From NCBI GenBank assembly GCA_021769135.1, contig JAETTM010000005.1:1-64000 (forward strand): a stretch of 64,000 bases of DNA. The letters run 5' to 3'. The notes beneath the pieces were generated by a model. That model searched no databases, was not told where the DNA came from, and saw nothing but the letters and a program-made list of their open reading frames with translations. This DNA comes from Lachnospiraceae bacterium. GTDB taxonomy: Bacteria > Bacillota > Clostridia > Lachnospirales > Lachnospiraceae. Below, in pieces: positions 36,020 through 47,874 of this stretch (position 1 is its first letter; every line of letters begins with the position of its first letter). Position numbers and translations under genes: made by a program.

Positions 36020-37234
36020 ATGGAGAAAAAAATGAAATATATCATAGTACTGGGAGACGGCATGGCGGATGAGCCGATAGAGGCTTTGGGGAACAAAACC
36101 CCCCTGGCCTATGCTGCAACTCCGGTGATGGACAGATTAAGCAAAAAGTCGGAAATCGGCATGGTTCATACGATACCGGAGGGGATGAAACCGGGTTCGG
36201 ATACGGCGAATCTATCGGTGCTGGGATATGACCCTGCGGTTTATTATTCCGGGCGTTCCCCGTTGGAAGCGTTAAGCATCGGTGTGCCGATGAAAGAAAC
36301 GGATATTGCGCTTCGCTGCAATATTGTTACAATTTCGGAGGAAGATGTTCCTTTTGAGGAAAAAAGGATTCTGGACCACAGTTCCGACGAAATCAGCACG
36401 GAGGATTGCGCGGTGCTGCTGGAAGCGGTGAGGGAAGAGCTGGAAAGAGAGGATTATCATTTTTACGTAGGAACCAGTTACCGGCATTGCCTGATTTGGA
36501 ATAATGGAAAAGTGGTGGAATTGACGCCGCCCCATGACGTGCTGGGGCAGGTGATAGGGCAGTATCTTCCGGAGGACGGCGTCTTGCGGAGTATGATGAA
36601 AAGAAGCTATGAGATATTGTCCAGGCATCCCCTGAATGAAGAGCGGAAAAAGAAGGGCCAAAACCCGGCGAACTGTTGCTGGTTCTGGGGGGCAGGAACA
36701 AAACCAATGCTGGATTCTTTTGAAGAGAAGACCGGCAAACGGGGAATGATGATTTCGGCGGTGGATCTGCTTAAAGGGATTGCCGTGGGGGCAGGAATGG
36801 GCGTGAGCCATGTGGAAGGGGCAAACGGCGGCCTGCATACCAATTATGAAGGAAAAGCGGGGGCGGCGTTGAAGGCTTTGTTGGAAGACGGATATGATTT
36901 CGCATACATCCATATTGAAGCCCCCGACGAAATGGGCCATCAGGGGAGCGTGGAAAAGAAAGTGCAGGCGATTGAATATCTGGATAGCAGGGTGCTGAAA
37001 CCACTGACAGAACGCCTGGATGAAGAGGGCGTGGAATACCGTCTGATGGTGCTGCCTGACCACCCTACGCCGATACGGGTGCGCACCCATACCGGAGACA
37101 GCGTACCCTATATGCTTTATGACAGCGGCAGGCCTTTGGAAAAGGGCTGGGATTATACGGAGGAAGAGGGGAGAAAAAGCGGGAACTATGTACCCCAGGG
37201 CCACAAGCTGATAGAACGATTGTTCTTGCGCTAG
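36020..37234 (+). CDS. cofactor-independent phosphoglycerate mutase-like protein (ApgM family; possible alternative homoserine kinase)
   Basis: MKYIIVLGDGMADEPIEALGNKTPLAYAATPVMDRL; alkaline-phosphatase superfamily; between hom and lysC-type gene. Confidence 0.9.
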   Translation: MEKKMKYIIVLGDGMADEPIEALGNKTPLAYAATPVMDRLSKKSEIGMVHTIPEGMKPGSDTANLSVLGYDPAVYYSGRSPLEALSIGVPMKETDIALRCNIVTISEEDVPFEEKRILDHSSDEISTEDCAVLLEAVREELEREDYHFYVGTSYRHCLIWNNGKVVELTPPHDVLGQVIGQYLPEDGVLRSMMKRSYEILSRHPLNEERKKKGQNPANCCWFWGAGTKPMLDSFEEKTGKRGMMISAVDLLKGIAVGAGMGVSHVEGANGGLHTNYEGKAGAALKALLEDGYDFAYIHIEAPDEMGHQGSVEKKVQAIEYLDSRVLKPLTERLDEEGVEYRLMVLPDHPTPIRVRTHTGDSVPYMLYDSGRPLEKGWDYTEEEGRKSGNYVPQGHKLIERLFLR

Positions 37235-37296
37235 GTATGCGGCTGTGGTAGAATCATGGAATATAGTAAGAGCAAAAAAGGAACGGAGAAATTATT

Positions 37297-38616
37297 ATGA
37301 AAAAAGTAGTGAAGTTCGGCGGCAGTTCTTTGGCCAGCGCGGAGCAGTTTATAAAGGCGGGGGATATTATCCGCAGCGACGTGGAACGGCGGTATGTGGT
37401 TCCGTCCGCGCCCGGCAAACGTTTTGGGAAGGACACGAAGGTCACGGATATGCTGTATAGCTGTTATGCGAAGGCAGAAGCGGGGGAAGCGTTTTCGGAA
37501 GACTTAAAAATGATTCGGGAGCGTTATGACGAGATTATCCATGGGCTGCAGCTGGATTTGTCATTGGCGGATGAATTTGCTGCAATTGAAGAAAAGTTTC
37601 GGGAAAAGGCGGGCGAAGATTATGCCGCATCCCGTGGGGAATATCTGAATGGAATTGTGATGGCGGCTTATCTGGATTACGAGTTTATCGATGCGTCCGC
37701 GGTGATTCTGTTTGATGAAAATGGCGAGTTTGAGTCGGAGAAAACCAACAAAGTGCTGGCGGAGCGTCTAAGCCATGTGGAGCGCGCGGTAATACCCGGC
37801 TTCTACGGGGCATATGAGGACGGGAAAGTAAAAACCTTTTCCAGAGGCGGCTCCGATATTACGGGCTCTATTGTGGCCAGGGCGGTGAAAGCCGACGTAT
37901 ATGAAAACTGGACCGATGTATCGGGATTTCTTGTGGCGGATCCGAGGATTATCAAGAACCCGGTAGGGATTGAGACGATTACTTACAGGGAACTGCGGGA
38001 GCTTTCCTATATGGGGGCAACGGTGCTCCATGAGGATGCCATTTTCCCGGTAAGGAGGGAAGGGATTCCCATCAATATCAGGAACACCAATTGCCCGGAG
38101 GAAAAGGGAACATGGATTGTGGAGAGCACATGCCAGAAGTCCAAATATGTCATTACCGGTATTGCAGGGAAAAAAGGATTTTGTTCCGTTAATATAGAAA
38201 AGGATATGATGAATTCGGAGATAGGGTTCGGAAGAAAAGTCCTTCAGGCATTTGAGGACTACGGGATTTCTTTTGAACATGTTCCTTCCGGAATCGATAC
38301 GCTCACCGTATTCGTACATCAGGATGAGTTCATTAATAAAGAGCAGAAGGTAGTGTCGGCGATTCACAGGCTGGCCGATCCGGATACGATCGATATAGAA
38401 TCGGATTTGGCATTAATAGCCGTAGTCGGCCGGGGGATGCGCTCCACCAGGGGAACTGCGGGAAGGATTTTCTCCGCGCTGGCCCATGCCAACGTAAACG
38501 TGAGGATGATTGACCAGGGCTCCAGCGAGCTGAACATTATTATAGGGGTTTCCGATGAGGATTTTGAAAACGCGATTCGGGCTATTTATAAGATATTCGT
38601 GGAATTGGAGCTGTAA
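37297..38616 (+). CDS. aspartate kinase
   Basis: MKKVVKFGGSSLASAEQF; FSRGGSDITGSIVARAVKADVYENWTDVSGFLVADPRI; tandem ACT. Confidence 0.95.
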   Translation: MKKVVKFGGSSLASAEQFIKAGDIIRSDVERRYVVPSAPGKRFGKDTKVTDMLYSCYAKAEAGEAFSEDLKMIRERYDEIIHGLQLDLSLADEFAAIEEKFREKAGEDYAASRGEYLNGIVMAAYLDYEFIDASAVILFDENGEFESEKTNKVLAERLSHVERAVIPGFYGAYEDGKVKTFSRGGSDITGSIVARAVKADVYENWTDVSGFLVADPRIIKNPVGIETITYRELRELSYMGATVLHEDAIFPVRREGIPINIRNTNCPEEKGTWIVESTCQKSKYVITGIAGKKGFCSVNIEKDMMNSEIGFGRKVLQAFEDYGISFEHVPSGIDTLTVFVHQDEFINKEQKVVSAIHRLADPDTIDIESDLALIAVVGRGMRSTRGTAGRIFSALAHANVNVRMIDQGSSELNIIIGVSDEDFENAIRAIYKIFVELEL

Positions 38617-38695
38617 TTGAAAGGGGCCGGGAAAATATCTTCTGCCCGCCCTTCCTGATTTCCTCCAGCAATGGGCCAAGTGCCTATGGGATGGC

Positions 38696-39454
38696 TTATT
38701 CGCTTAGATAAGCCAGGAAGCGGTGTGCCAGGTCGGGATGGGCGGCATTTTCCAGAAAGCCGAAGATGGGTGTTTCGCCGCTTGCCGTATAGCAATTCCA
38801 CTGGGTGAGTTTGGGAGAAGATTCCAGATAAATGCCTACGGGAACAGGGGTTTCCATAGAGGAAGGATTCATAGGGTCTGCGGGGTCTTCCTCCTGAGCG
38901 GCGGCGAGGATATCTTCCTCATCCATCTGGCGTTTGGCTTCAATGGCTGCGGTATCGATATAGTAAAAATAGGGTTCGTACTTTTTGTATTCCTCTTCGG
39001 TGAGGGCTTCCCTTAAGTCCTGGAAAAGATATCCGTCGGCATAGTGGCCGAAGGCTTGGGCATCGCCCACAAAAGCGTCCAAATCGCCGGTCTGCACCTG
39101 GGCGGCAATGCGCTGGACGAAAGCGACATCGTATTGGCTCATGGAATCCGCCGAATAGGTGGCGGAAGTATCTATAAGGCAGCTGTAAGTGTCGGTATCG
39201 ATACCGGCATAGGCTGCAAAATCCGCCTGGAAATCTTCCTGGGAATTCTGGCCGTAAGAATTTAAGATAACGGCGGAAAAAGCATTATCCTTGTTTGTGA
39301 CAATATCCTTTACAAATACGGAAATGACTAGAACGGCAAAAAGGAACGCAATAGTGTGAATCTTATAGTAATCCCAGAAATAGTTCAGTTTTTCTTTAAA
39401 CGTTTTTCCCTTTAGCTTATTCTGCTGTTCTTTTACTTCATCCCGCAATGCCAT
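38696..39454 (-). CDS. conserved hypothetical single-TM protein
   Basis: MALRDEVKEQQNKLKGKTFKEKLNYFWDYYKIHTIAFLFAVLVISVFVKDIV. Confidence 0.75.
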   Translation of the reverse strand: MALRDEVKEQQNKLKGKTFKEKLNYFWDYYKIHTIAFLFAVLVISVFVKDIVTNKDNAFSAVILNSYGQNSQEDFQADFAAYAGIDTDTYSCLIDTSATYSADSMSQYDVAFVQRIAAQVQTGDLDAFVGDAQAFGHYADGYLFQDLREALTEEEYKKYEPYFYYIDTAAIEAKRQMDEEDILAAAQEEDPADPMNPSSMETPVPVGIYLESSPKLTQWNCYTASGETPIFGFLENAAHPDLAHRFLAYLSE

Positions 39455-39707
39455 GGCGCATTTCCTCCGCATTTCCTGTGTATTGAAAAAAATTTGCTTA
39501 ACGTTAATGATAGCTTTTCCAAAAGTAAGTGTCAATGAATAAGAGGGGAAATAGTGTAAAAAAAGCATAAACAGTTTATGAAAATTGCGTTCTCTTCCAT
39601 TATGCGTCCGCATTATGTCTTGAAAGTTCATGCGATTTGTAATATGATATTAAATAAGCAGAGCGGCAAAAAGAAAAACAACATTATGGATAAGGTGGTA
39701 GAATGGT

Positions 39708-40205
39708 ATGATGAGTGAAACATATGTGGAATGCCTGGTAAAGAAAAAATCAAATGCGGGAATGGTATTCCTCAGGATGCTTACGACGATAATGGCGGTG
39801 GCTTTTATTGTAATAGGCGTTATAGCCTGGCAGGCATTGCTGATAGGGCTTGCAATGGGGGCGGCGGCTTATTTTATTTATTTGAATGCAGATTTGGAGT
39901 ATGAATATCTTTATCTGGATAAGGAGATTACTGTGGATAAGGTGATGGCCAAGTCCAAGAGGAAAAGGGTGGCCAAATATGAAGTGGAGCGTATGGAAAT
40001 CCTTGCGCCTATTAAATCCTGGCATATCGACGATTTTAAAAACAGGAAGGTGAAAACGGTGGATTACAGCTCCGGCACGGAAAAACAGCCGGACCTTAGG
40101 TATGTGATGTATTATGAAGGCAATCTGAAGATTATCCTGGAGCCCAGCATGGAAATGGTCAAGGCCATTAAAAATGTTGCGCCCCGAAAAGTATTTATGG
40201 ATTGA
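39708..40205 (+). CDS. DUF6106-like membrane protein
   Basis: two TM helices then YLDKEITVDKVMAKSKRKRVAKYEVERMEILAPI. Confidence 0.7.
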   Translation: MMSETYVECLVKKKSNAGMVFLRMLTTIMAVAFIVIGVIAWQALLIGLAMGAAAYFIYLNADLEYEYLYLDKEITVDKVMAKSKRKRVAKYEVERMEILAPIKSWHIDDFKNRKVKTVDYSSGTEKQPDLRYVMYYEGNLKIILEPSMEMVKAIKNVAPRKVFMD

Positions 40206-40211
40206 CATGGT

Positions 40212-40251
40212 GATGTAAGTTTGATAAACTTTTTCAAACTTACATCTTTTT
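40212..40251 (+). terminator. intrinsic terminator
   Basis: GATGTAAGTTTGA / TCAAACTTACATC 13-bp perfect stem followed by TTTT. Confidence 0.85.
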
Positions 40252-40301
40252 ACCATATAAGAATGCGAAGCATTCTTTTTCACTAACCGTTCAAAAAATA
40301 A

Positions 40302-41771
<1,470 letters not shown>

Positions 41772-41914
41772 GCGGAGCGGCGCAATAAGCGGAATGGTAT
41801 AATGAGCAGGATATAAAATGAGCAGGATATAATAAGTAGAATATATAAGCAGGACAATATAATAAGCGGTATAATGCAGAACGGCATAAATGCTGGATAT
41901 GCATCCGTTTGCGG

Positions 41915-41940
41915 CCCCCGCTGTTTTCAGCGGGGGTTTT
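41915..41940 (+). terminator. intrinsic terminator of guaB
   Basis: CCCCCGCTG-TTTT-CAGCGGGGG-TTTT. Confidence 0.92.
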
Positions 41941-41981
41941 GTATGCGATAGGTGCTTTTATGGTGCCGTTTTTATATAAAT

Positions 41982-42053
41982 GGCCGAAGCGCCGAAAAAA
42001 AATAGGCCAAAGTGCCGAAAAATAAATAGCCAAAGTGCCGAAAAATAAAAACC
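41982..42053. repeat. three tandem ~24-bp repeats ggccaaagtgccgaaaaataaata
   Basis: units at 41982-42004, 42005-42028, 42029-42053. Confidence 0.75.
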
Positions 42054-42378
42054 TTAAGAAGTTAAGAAATAAAATTGACACAACAAAAATGAAAGCGCCC
42101 GCCTTTTTGATGATACTTATTGGTGTTGGCGATTATGCTTATCGGAGACAGGATGGGGTGTATATTGTTCCAATCGGCTGCCTGAAGAATTAAATGCCTG
42201 CTTCCCAATAGCGTATTTCTATGATAAATTGCCCAAAGAGAAATAATGACATCAACTATATGAATATTCTATTTGTTTAATTGATTCCATTTTGGTTCTG
42301 AATTTAATACAATTAGTACAATATTTACATGGATTGGTAATATTTGGAATCAATGGATAAAGGATAATGGTGGTTGGA

Positions 42379-42744
42379 ATGTCGGTGGATTATGTGAAAT
42401 TAGGGGCAAGGGTTCGGGTGCGCAGGGAAAATTTAAGGATGTCGCAGGCAGAACTGGCTTCTGCCGCAGGCATATCGATTCAGCATGTCAGCAATATAGA
42501 AAATGCGAAAACGAAGGTTAGTTTGGAAAAAATTGTAGATATAGCCAATGTTTTAGGCTGCTCGGTGGATGAATTGCTGTGCGACAGCATGGTGCAGTCG
42601 AAAGTGATTTATATCAATGAAGTGGCAGGGCTGATAGAAACCTTTTCCGATGTGGAAATGCGGGCTTTGCCGGAGTTCCTGCGCAGCTATAAACATTTTG
42701 GGAGAATCTTGAAGAAATCCATCCAGCAGGAAGATATCAAATAA
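42379..42744 (+). CDS. XRE-family transcriptional regulator
   Basis: LGARVRVRRENLRMSQAELASAAGISIQHVSNIENAKTKVSLEKIVDIANVL. Confidence 0.92.
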   Translation: MSVDYVKLGARVRVRRENLRMSQAELASAAGISIQHVSNIENAKTKVSLEKIVDIANVLGCSVDELLCDSMVQSKVIYINEVAGLIETFSDVEMRALPEFLRSYKHFGRILKKSIQQEDIK

Positions 42745-42924
42745 TTATCGCACATCCTCTTATTGACATGAAAATTGATTTCCGTGAACTATTAGAAATT
42801 CTTCTTTATTATTTAAAAATTTTATGATATTATATAGGTTAATAAATAAAATTTCAACGATATATTGCGAGGAGGTAATTCCGCAGGATACAGCGGCCGG
42901 CGCGGGCTTTAGCGGAAGGATATT

Positions 42925-44631
42925 ATGAGCGACGATGTGAAAACGGAAAATAAAGAGCAGGCGGAAGGCGGAAAAGAAACGGTTTCCAGGAACTTTATAG
43001 AGCAGACGATCGATAAGGATTTGGCGGAGGGGGTTTACGACAGGGTGCACACCAGGTTTCCTCCGGAACCTAACGGTTACCTTCATATTGGACATGCAAA
43101 GAGCATATTGTTGAATTACGGGCTGGCGCAGCAGTATAATGGCCAGTTTAATATGCGCTTTGACGATACTAACCCAACAAAAGAGAAGACGGAATTCGTA
43201 GATTCCATTAAAGAGGATATCGCATGGCTGGGGGCGGACTGGGAGGACCGGCTGTTTTTTGCTTCCGATTATTTCGATGAAATGTATGAAGGGGCTGTAA
43301 AGCTGATTAAAAAGGGGAAAGCTTACGTTTCGGATTTGACTGCGGAACAGATGCGGGAATACCGGGGAACGCTGACAGAGCCGGGAAAGGATGATCCCAG
43401 CAGAGACAGGAGCGTAGAAGAGAATTTAAAGCTGTTTGAAGACATGAAAAACGGCGTATACAAAGATGGAGAAAAGGTATTGCGGGCGAAAATCGATATG
43501 AAGTCCCCCAATATCAATATGCGCGATCCTATTATTTATCGTGTGGCCCATATGGCCCATCATAATACAGGGGACAAATGGTGCATTTATCCGATGTATG
43601 ATTTCGCCCATCCTATCGAGGATGCAATAGAAGGGATTACCCATTCCATCTGCACGCTGGAATTCGAAGACCACAGGCCGTTGTATGACTGGGTAGTAAG
43701 GGAACTGGAATATCCCCATCCGCCCAGGCAGATTGAATTCGCAAAAATGTATTTGACGAATGTGGTGACGGGCAAGAGGTATATTAAGAAGCTGGTGGAG
43801 GACGGCATTGTGGACGGCTGGGACGATCCCAGGCTTGTATCCATTGCGGCTTTGCGCAGAAGGGGTTTTACGCCGGAATCCATTAAACGTTTTGTAGATT
43901 TGTGCGGCGTGTCCAAGAGCAATTCCTCGGTGGATTATGCTATGCTGGAATATTGCATCAGGGAAGATTTAAAGCTAAAAAGGCCAAGGATGATGGCGGC
44001 ATTAGATCCGGTAAAGCTGATTATCGATAATTATCCGGAAGGGCGGACAGAAATGCTGACCGTATCCAATAATATGGAAAATGAAGCGATGGGAACAAGG
44101 GAAGTTCCTTTTGGAAGGGAACTGTATATCGATAGGGAAGATTTTATGGAAGTGCCTCCCAAAAAATATTTCCGTCTGTATCCGGGGAACGAAGTCCGGC
44201 TGATGAATGCATATTTTGTAACATGCACGGGCTGTGTAAAAGACCAGGACGGGAAAGTGGTCGAAGTGCATTGCACCTATGATCCTGAAACGAAATGCGG
44301 AACCGGATTTACGGGCAGGAAAGTGAAGGGAACGATCCATTGGGTTCCGGCAGCTTCGGCGGTAAAAGCGGAAGTCAGGTTATATGAAAATATTATCGAT
44401 GAAGAAAAAGGGGTATATAATGAAGACGGCTCCTTGAATTTAAACCCGAATTCACTGACGGTACTGAAAGAATGTTATTTGGAACCTGCGCTTGCAGGGG
44501 CCAAGGCCTATGAGAGCTTCCAGTTTGTACGCCAGGGGTATTTTTGCGTGGACTGCAAAGATTCCAGGCCGGATGCGCTTGTTTTCAACAGGATTGTGTC
44601 GCTGAAAAGCTCTTATGTACTGCCTAAATAA
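42925..44631 (+). CDS. glnS: glutaminyl-tRNA synthetase
   Basis: [26 protein letters not shown]; class I aaRS, C-terminal beta-barrel. Confidence 0.96.
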   Translation: MSDDVKTENKEQAEGGKETVSRNFIEQTIDKDLAEGVYDRVHTRFPPEPNGYLHIGHAKSILLNYGLAQQYNGQFNMRFDDTNPTKEKTEFVDSIKEDIAWLGADWEDRLFFASDYFDEMYEGAVKLIKKGKAYVSDLTAEQMREYRGTLTEPGKDDPSRDRSVEENLKLFEDMKNGVYKDGEKVLRAKIDMKSPNINMRDPIIYRVAHMAHHNTGDKWCIYPMYDFAHPIEDAIEGITHSICTLEFEDHRPLYDWVVRELEYPHPPRQIEFAKMYLTNVVTGKRYIKKLVEDGIVDGWDDPRLVSIAALRRRGFTPESIKRFVDLCGVSKSNSSVDYAMLEYCIREDLKLKRPRMMAALDPVKLIIDNYPEGRTEMLTVSNNMENEAMGTREVPFGRELYIDREDFMEVPPKKYFRLYPGNEVRLMNAYFVTCTGCVKDQDGKVVEVHCTYDPETKCGTGFTGRKVKGTIHWVPAASAVKAEVRLYENIIDEEKGVYNEDGSLNLNPNSLTVLKECYLEPALAGAKAYESFQFVRQGYFCVDCKDSRPDALVFNRIVSLKSSYVLPK

Positions 44632-44698
44632 GAGGCGTTCTGCTTGATGGATATAAGAACAAGAATGAAGACAGATACAAGTGTGGAGGAAAGAAAGC

Positions 44699-45571
44699 AT
44701 GGCTGGATTATTGTCCGGATTAGCCCGGTTTGGTTTGAGCGCTTTGGAAAGTATGGATTTGTATGAAAAGTCAAAGGCGCAGGACAAGGCTGCGGAGGTG
44801 CAGGAAGTCAAAAAGGCACCGGTGGTAGAAGAGCAGGATTTCCTGTTCAGCAAATCGTATGTATGCCCGATTTGCGGTAAAGAGATTAAAGCGCGTACGG
44901 TAAAAGCCGGGAGGGCCAGGCTGATAGGAAGCGATATGGATTTGCGTCCAAAGTACGAGAATTTGGACGTCTTGAAATATGATGTGATTGTATGCCCGCT
45001 CTGTGGTTATGCGGCATTGAGCCGGTTTTTCAAATTCCTTACTGCTCATCAGTCTAAGGCTATTAAAGAGAATATTTCGGCTAAGTTTAAGCCTCTGGAG
45101 ACGGAAGAAAAGGAGATTTATACCTATGACGAGGCTTTGGCCCGGTATAAGCTTGCCTTGGTGAATGCCATTGTCAAGCTGGCCAAGCCCAGCGAAAAAG
45201 CATACATTTGCCTGAAAACAGCGTGGTTATTGCGGGGTAAAGGGGAACATCTGGATAAAGAAGATAAGCAATATGAGGAAAAGAAGAAAAAAATAGATAA
45301 TGAGGAAAATGAATTCCTGAAGAACGCCTTTGACGGTTTCCTCACGGCGAGGCAGTCGGAACATTTCCCCATATGCGGAATGGACGAATCCACGGTGGAC
45401 TATTTGGTTTCCGTTATGGCGGTAAGGTTTGAGCAGTATGATGTGGCATCGAAGCTGATTGCCAATGTGATTTCTTCTCAGGCGGCAAATTCCAGAATGA
45501 AGGACAGGGCACGGGCTTTGAAGGAAGAGATTATGAAGCAGGTGAAGAAGCAAAACGCGGTGAAGGCCTAA
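44699..45571 (+). CDS. DUF2225 family protein
   Basis: YVCPICGKEIKARTVKAGRARLIGSDMDLRPKYENLDVLKYDVIVCPLCGYAA; two CxxC pairs. Confidence 0.85.
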   Translation: MAGLLSGLARFGLSALESMDLYEKSKAQDKAAEVQEVKKAPVVEEQDFLFSKSYVCPICGKEIKARTVKAGRARLIGSDMDLRPKYENLDVLKYDVIVCPLCGYAALSRFFKFLTAHQSKAIKENISAKFKPLETEEKEIYTYDEALARYKLALVNAIVKLAKPSEKAYICLKTAWLLRGKGEHLDKEDKQYEEKKKKIDNEENEFLKNAFDGFLTARQSEHFPICGMDESTVDYLVSVMAVRFEQYDVASKLIANVISSQAANSRMKDRARALKEEIMKQVKKQNAVKA

Positions 45572-45596
45572 ACGGTATGCGCCGGAGTGGGGAAGC

Positions 45597-47054
45597 ATGA
45601 AGGATTTAACGATTACACTGCATCCGCATAGCGGAAAACATCTGTATGAACAGATTTATTTACATATTAAGAATGAGATAAGGAAAGGGAAGCTTCTGCA
45701 AGGCGAGAGGCTTCCCTCTACACGTTATCTGGCGGAATTCCTGCAGGTATCCAGAAGTACGGTGGAACTGGCCTACGAGCAGCTGCTTTCGGAAGGATAT
45801 ATCGAGGCAAGGCCCTATAGGGGATATTTTGTCTGTCCGGCGGAAGAACTTTATGATTTTGGGGAAGAGGGCTGCCAGGCGGGGATGGACAATAGGGCGA
45901 AAATCGATGACATGCCAAGTGATGCTGATATATGGAAAGCCGGTGAGGGGGAGGGGAAGCCGGCCTTCCAGTATGATTTTTCCCCCAATACGATCGATAT
46001 GTCCGCATTTCCTTATGCTACGTGGAAGAAAATAACAAAGAATATCCTTGTGGATGCCAACAGTGAAATTTTTGCTTCCGGTTCGCCTAAAGGGGATTAT
46101 ATATTACGGGAGACGATTGCCCATTACCTCCACATATCCAGGGGGGTGAACTGTAGGCCGGAACAGATTATTATAGGGGCAGGGAATGATTATCTGTTGA
46201 TGCTGTTAGAAAAAATCCTGGGAAGGCATGTAAAGATTGCTATGGAAAACCCCACCTATCGGCGCGCTTACCGGATTTTCGATTCTTTTGCCTACCGCAT
46301 CAGCCCTATAGCCATGGACAGAAGCGGGATGAGCGCCAAAGGGCTGCGGGCCAGCGAAGCGGATGTGGCGTATGTAATGCCCTCCCACCAATACCCTACA
46401 GGGATTGTTATGCCTATAGGGCGGAGGATGGAATTGCTGAAGTGGGCGGGGGAAAAGGATGGCCGCTACCTGATAGAGGACGATTACGACAGTGAATTCC
46501 GTTTTAGGGGAAAGCCTGTGCCATCCCTGCAGGCGTCCGACAGGCTGGGAAAGGTAATTTATATCGGAACTTTTTCTAAATCCATCGCGCCTGCTATCCG
46601 CATTGGCTATATGGTGCTCCCGCTTCCGCTTTTGCGCATATATGAAGAGAAATGTTCGTTTTATTCCACTACGGTATCCAGAATCGATCAGAGGATATTG
46701 AACGAGTTTATTGGGAAGGGGCATTTCGAACGGCATCTGAACCGGATGAGGAAAATATACAGGGAAAAGCAGGACGAGCTGTTGGACGGGCTGAAAGGTA
46801 TGGAAAAGTTCTTTGCCGTGTCCGGGGAGAATGCGGGGCTTCATATCCTTTTGCAGGATAAGCGGGGCAGGAGTGAGGAAGAGCTTACCGATGCTGCGGC
46901 TAAGGCGGGGGTAAGGGTATACGGGCTGTCGGAATTCTGCGTAGGCGAGATAGCGCCGCAGTGGAAGGCGGATACGGTGATTTTAGGCTATGCGTCTTTA
47001 AATAAGGAACAAATCAGGGAAGGGGCGAAGCGGCTGAGAAGCGTATGGGCATAG
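45597..47054 (+). CDS. MocR-type GntR/aminotransferase regulator
   Basis: LYEQIYLHIKNEIRKGKLLQGERLPSTRYLAEFLQVSRSTVELAYEQL wHTH plus PLP domain YIGTFSKSIAPAIRIGYMVLP. Confidence 0.95.
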   Translation: MKDLTITLHPHSGKHLYEQIYLHIKNEIRKGKLLQGERLPSTRYLAEFLQVSRSTVELAYEQLLSEGYIEARPYRGYFVCPAEELYDFGEEGCQAGMDNRAKIDDMPSDADIWKAGEGEGKPAFQYDFSPNTIDMSAFPYATWKKITKNILVDANSEIFASGSPKGDYILRETIAHYLHISRGVNCRPEQIIIGAGNDYLLMLLEKILGRHVKIAMENPTYRRAYRIFDSFAYRISPIAMDRSGMSAKGLRASEADVAYVMPSHQYPTGIVMPIGRRMELLKWAGEKDGRYLIEDDYDSEFRFRGKPVPSLQASDRLGKVIYIGTFSKSIAPAIRIGYMVLPLPLLRIYEEKCSFYSTTVSRIDQRILNEFIGKGHFERHLNRMRKIYREKQDELLDGLKGMEKFFAVSGENAGLHILLQDKRGRSEEELTDAAAKAGVRVYGLSEFCVGEIAPQWKADTVILGYASLNKEQIREGAKRLRSVWA

Positions 47055-47095
47055 GCCGCTGGGCCAATTCATTTACATCAAAACTTTTGCATCAA

Positions 47096-47215
47096 AAAGC
47101 CGCCGCCCTGCGTGGCCGGACAAAATGTCCGGCTGCTTCCGGGGCAGCGGCTTCTTTACAAGCCAAAATTGACGAAGAACCGAGGGTTCTTCATGAAGTG
47201 TCGAAGACACTTTTT
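47096..47215. terminator. three stacked hairpins between convergent genes
   Basis: AAGCCGC..CCGGACAaaaTGTCCGG..GCGGCTT; GAAGAACC-gag-GGTTCTTC (47174-47192); AAGTGTC-gaa-GACACTTTTT (47196-47215). Confidence 0.75.
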
Positions 47216-47651
47216 AGATGGAATCGGCGGAATTGTCATCATCATCATCAAAGAATTCTTCTACCTTTGCTTCGGCAGTTGCCGCTAAGTCTTTGGCTGC
47301 ATCTTTCGCAGTTTCAGCAGCCTGTGAGATGCTTTCTTTTGCTTCCTCAACCGCAGCATCTGCCGCATCCTTTGCGGTTCCCGCCGCATCTTTCGCAGCT
47401 GTGGCTACATCCTGGGCAGCATCGGAAACGGCAGTTTCTGCTTTCTCCAAATCCAGCGAAACATAGTTGCGGGAAGCGTCGTTGTCCTCTTCATCCCCAT
47501 CCAAATCATCGTTGAAATTGTCAAAATCGTCATCGTCATCCATTTCATCGGAATGGGAGGAATTCTTATTCTGTAAATAATAGTAAGCGCTTACCGCCGC
47601 CGCACCGGCGAGTGCAGAAAACATTAAAAATTTACCGAATTTTTTAGCCAT
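47214..47651 (-). CDS. membrane-anchored Ala/Asp-rich repeat protein (LEA/apolipophorin-like amphipathic helices)
   Basis: MAKKFGKFLMFSALAGAAAVSAYYYL then DDDDDFDNFNDD and repeated AAKDAA/EAKESISQAAETAKDAAKDL. Confidence 0.7.
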   Translation of the reverse strand: MAKKFGKFLMFSALAGAAAVSAYYYLQNKNSSHSDEMDDDDDFDNFNDDLDGDEEDNDASRNYVSLDLEKAETAVSDAAQDVATAAKDAAGTAKDAADAAVEEAKESISQAAETAKDAAKDLAATAEAKVEEFFDDDDDNSADSI

Positions 47652-47874
47652 ACATGTACTCCTTTCAATTTTACGGTTATAGGAATATATTAATACTATT
47701 TTCTCAAATTGAAAAGGGATTATGTATAAAAAACTGTATTATTTTTGGAAATGGATTTTGCAGTTGTGCCCTGAGGGAAAATATGTTATATTAAATCCGA
47801 CCCACAAAGTCAATGGAAACGGCCTTAGGCGCTGGAAATCCAACAGGAAAACGGAAGAACGAAAAGGAAAACAC

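Noticed and set aside
47045-47515. 156-aa His/Pro/Leu-rich + strand ORF
   Set aside because: Antisense to the Ala/Asp-rich repeat protein and through the terminator hairpins; composition reflects the complementary repeat.
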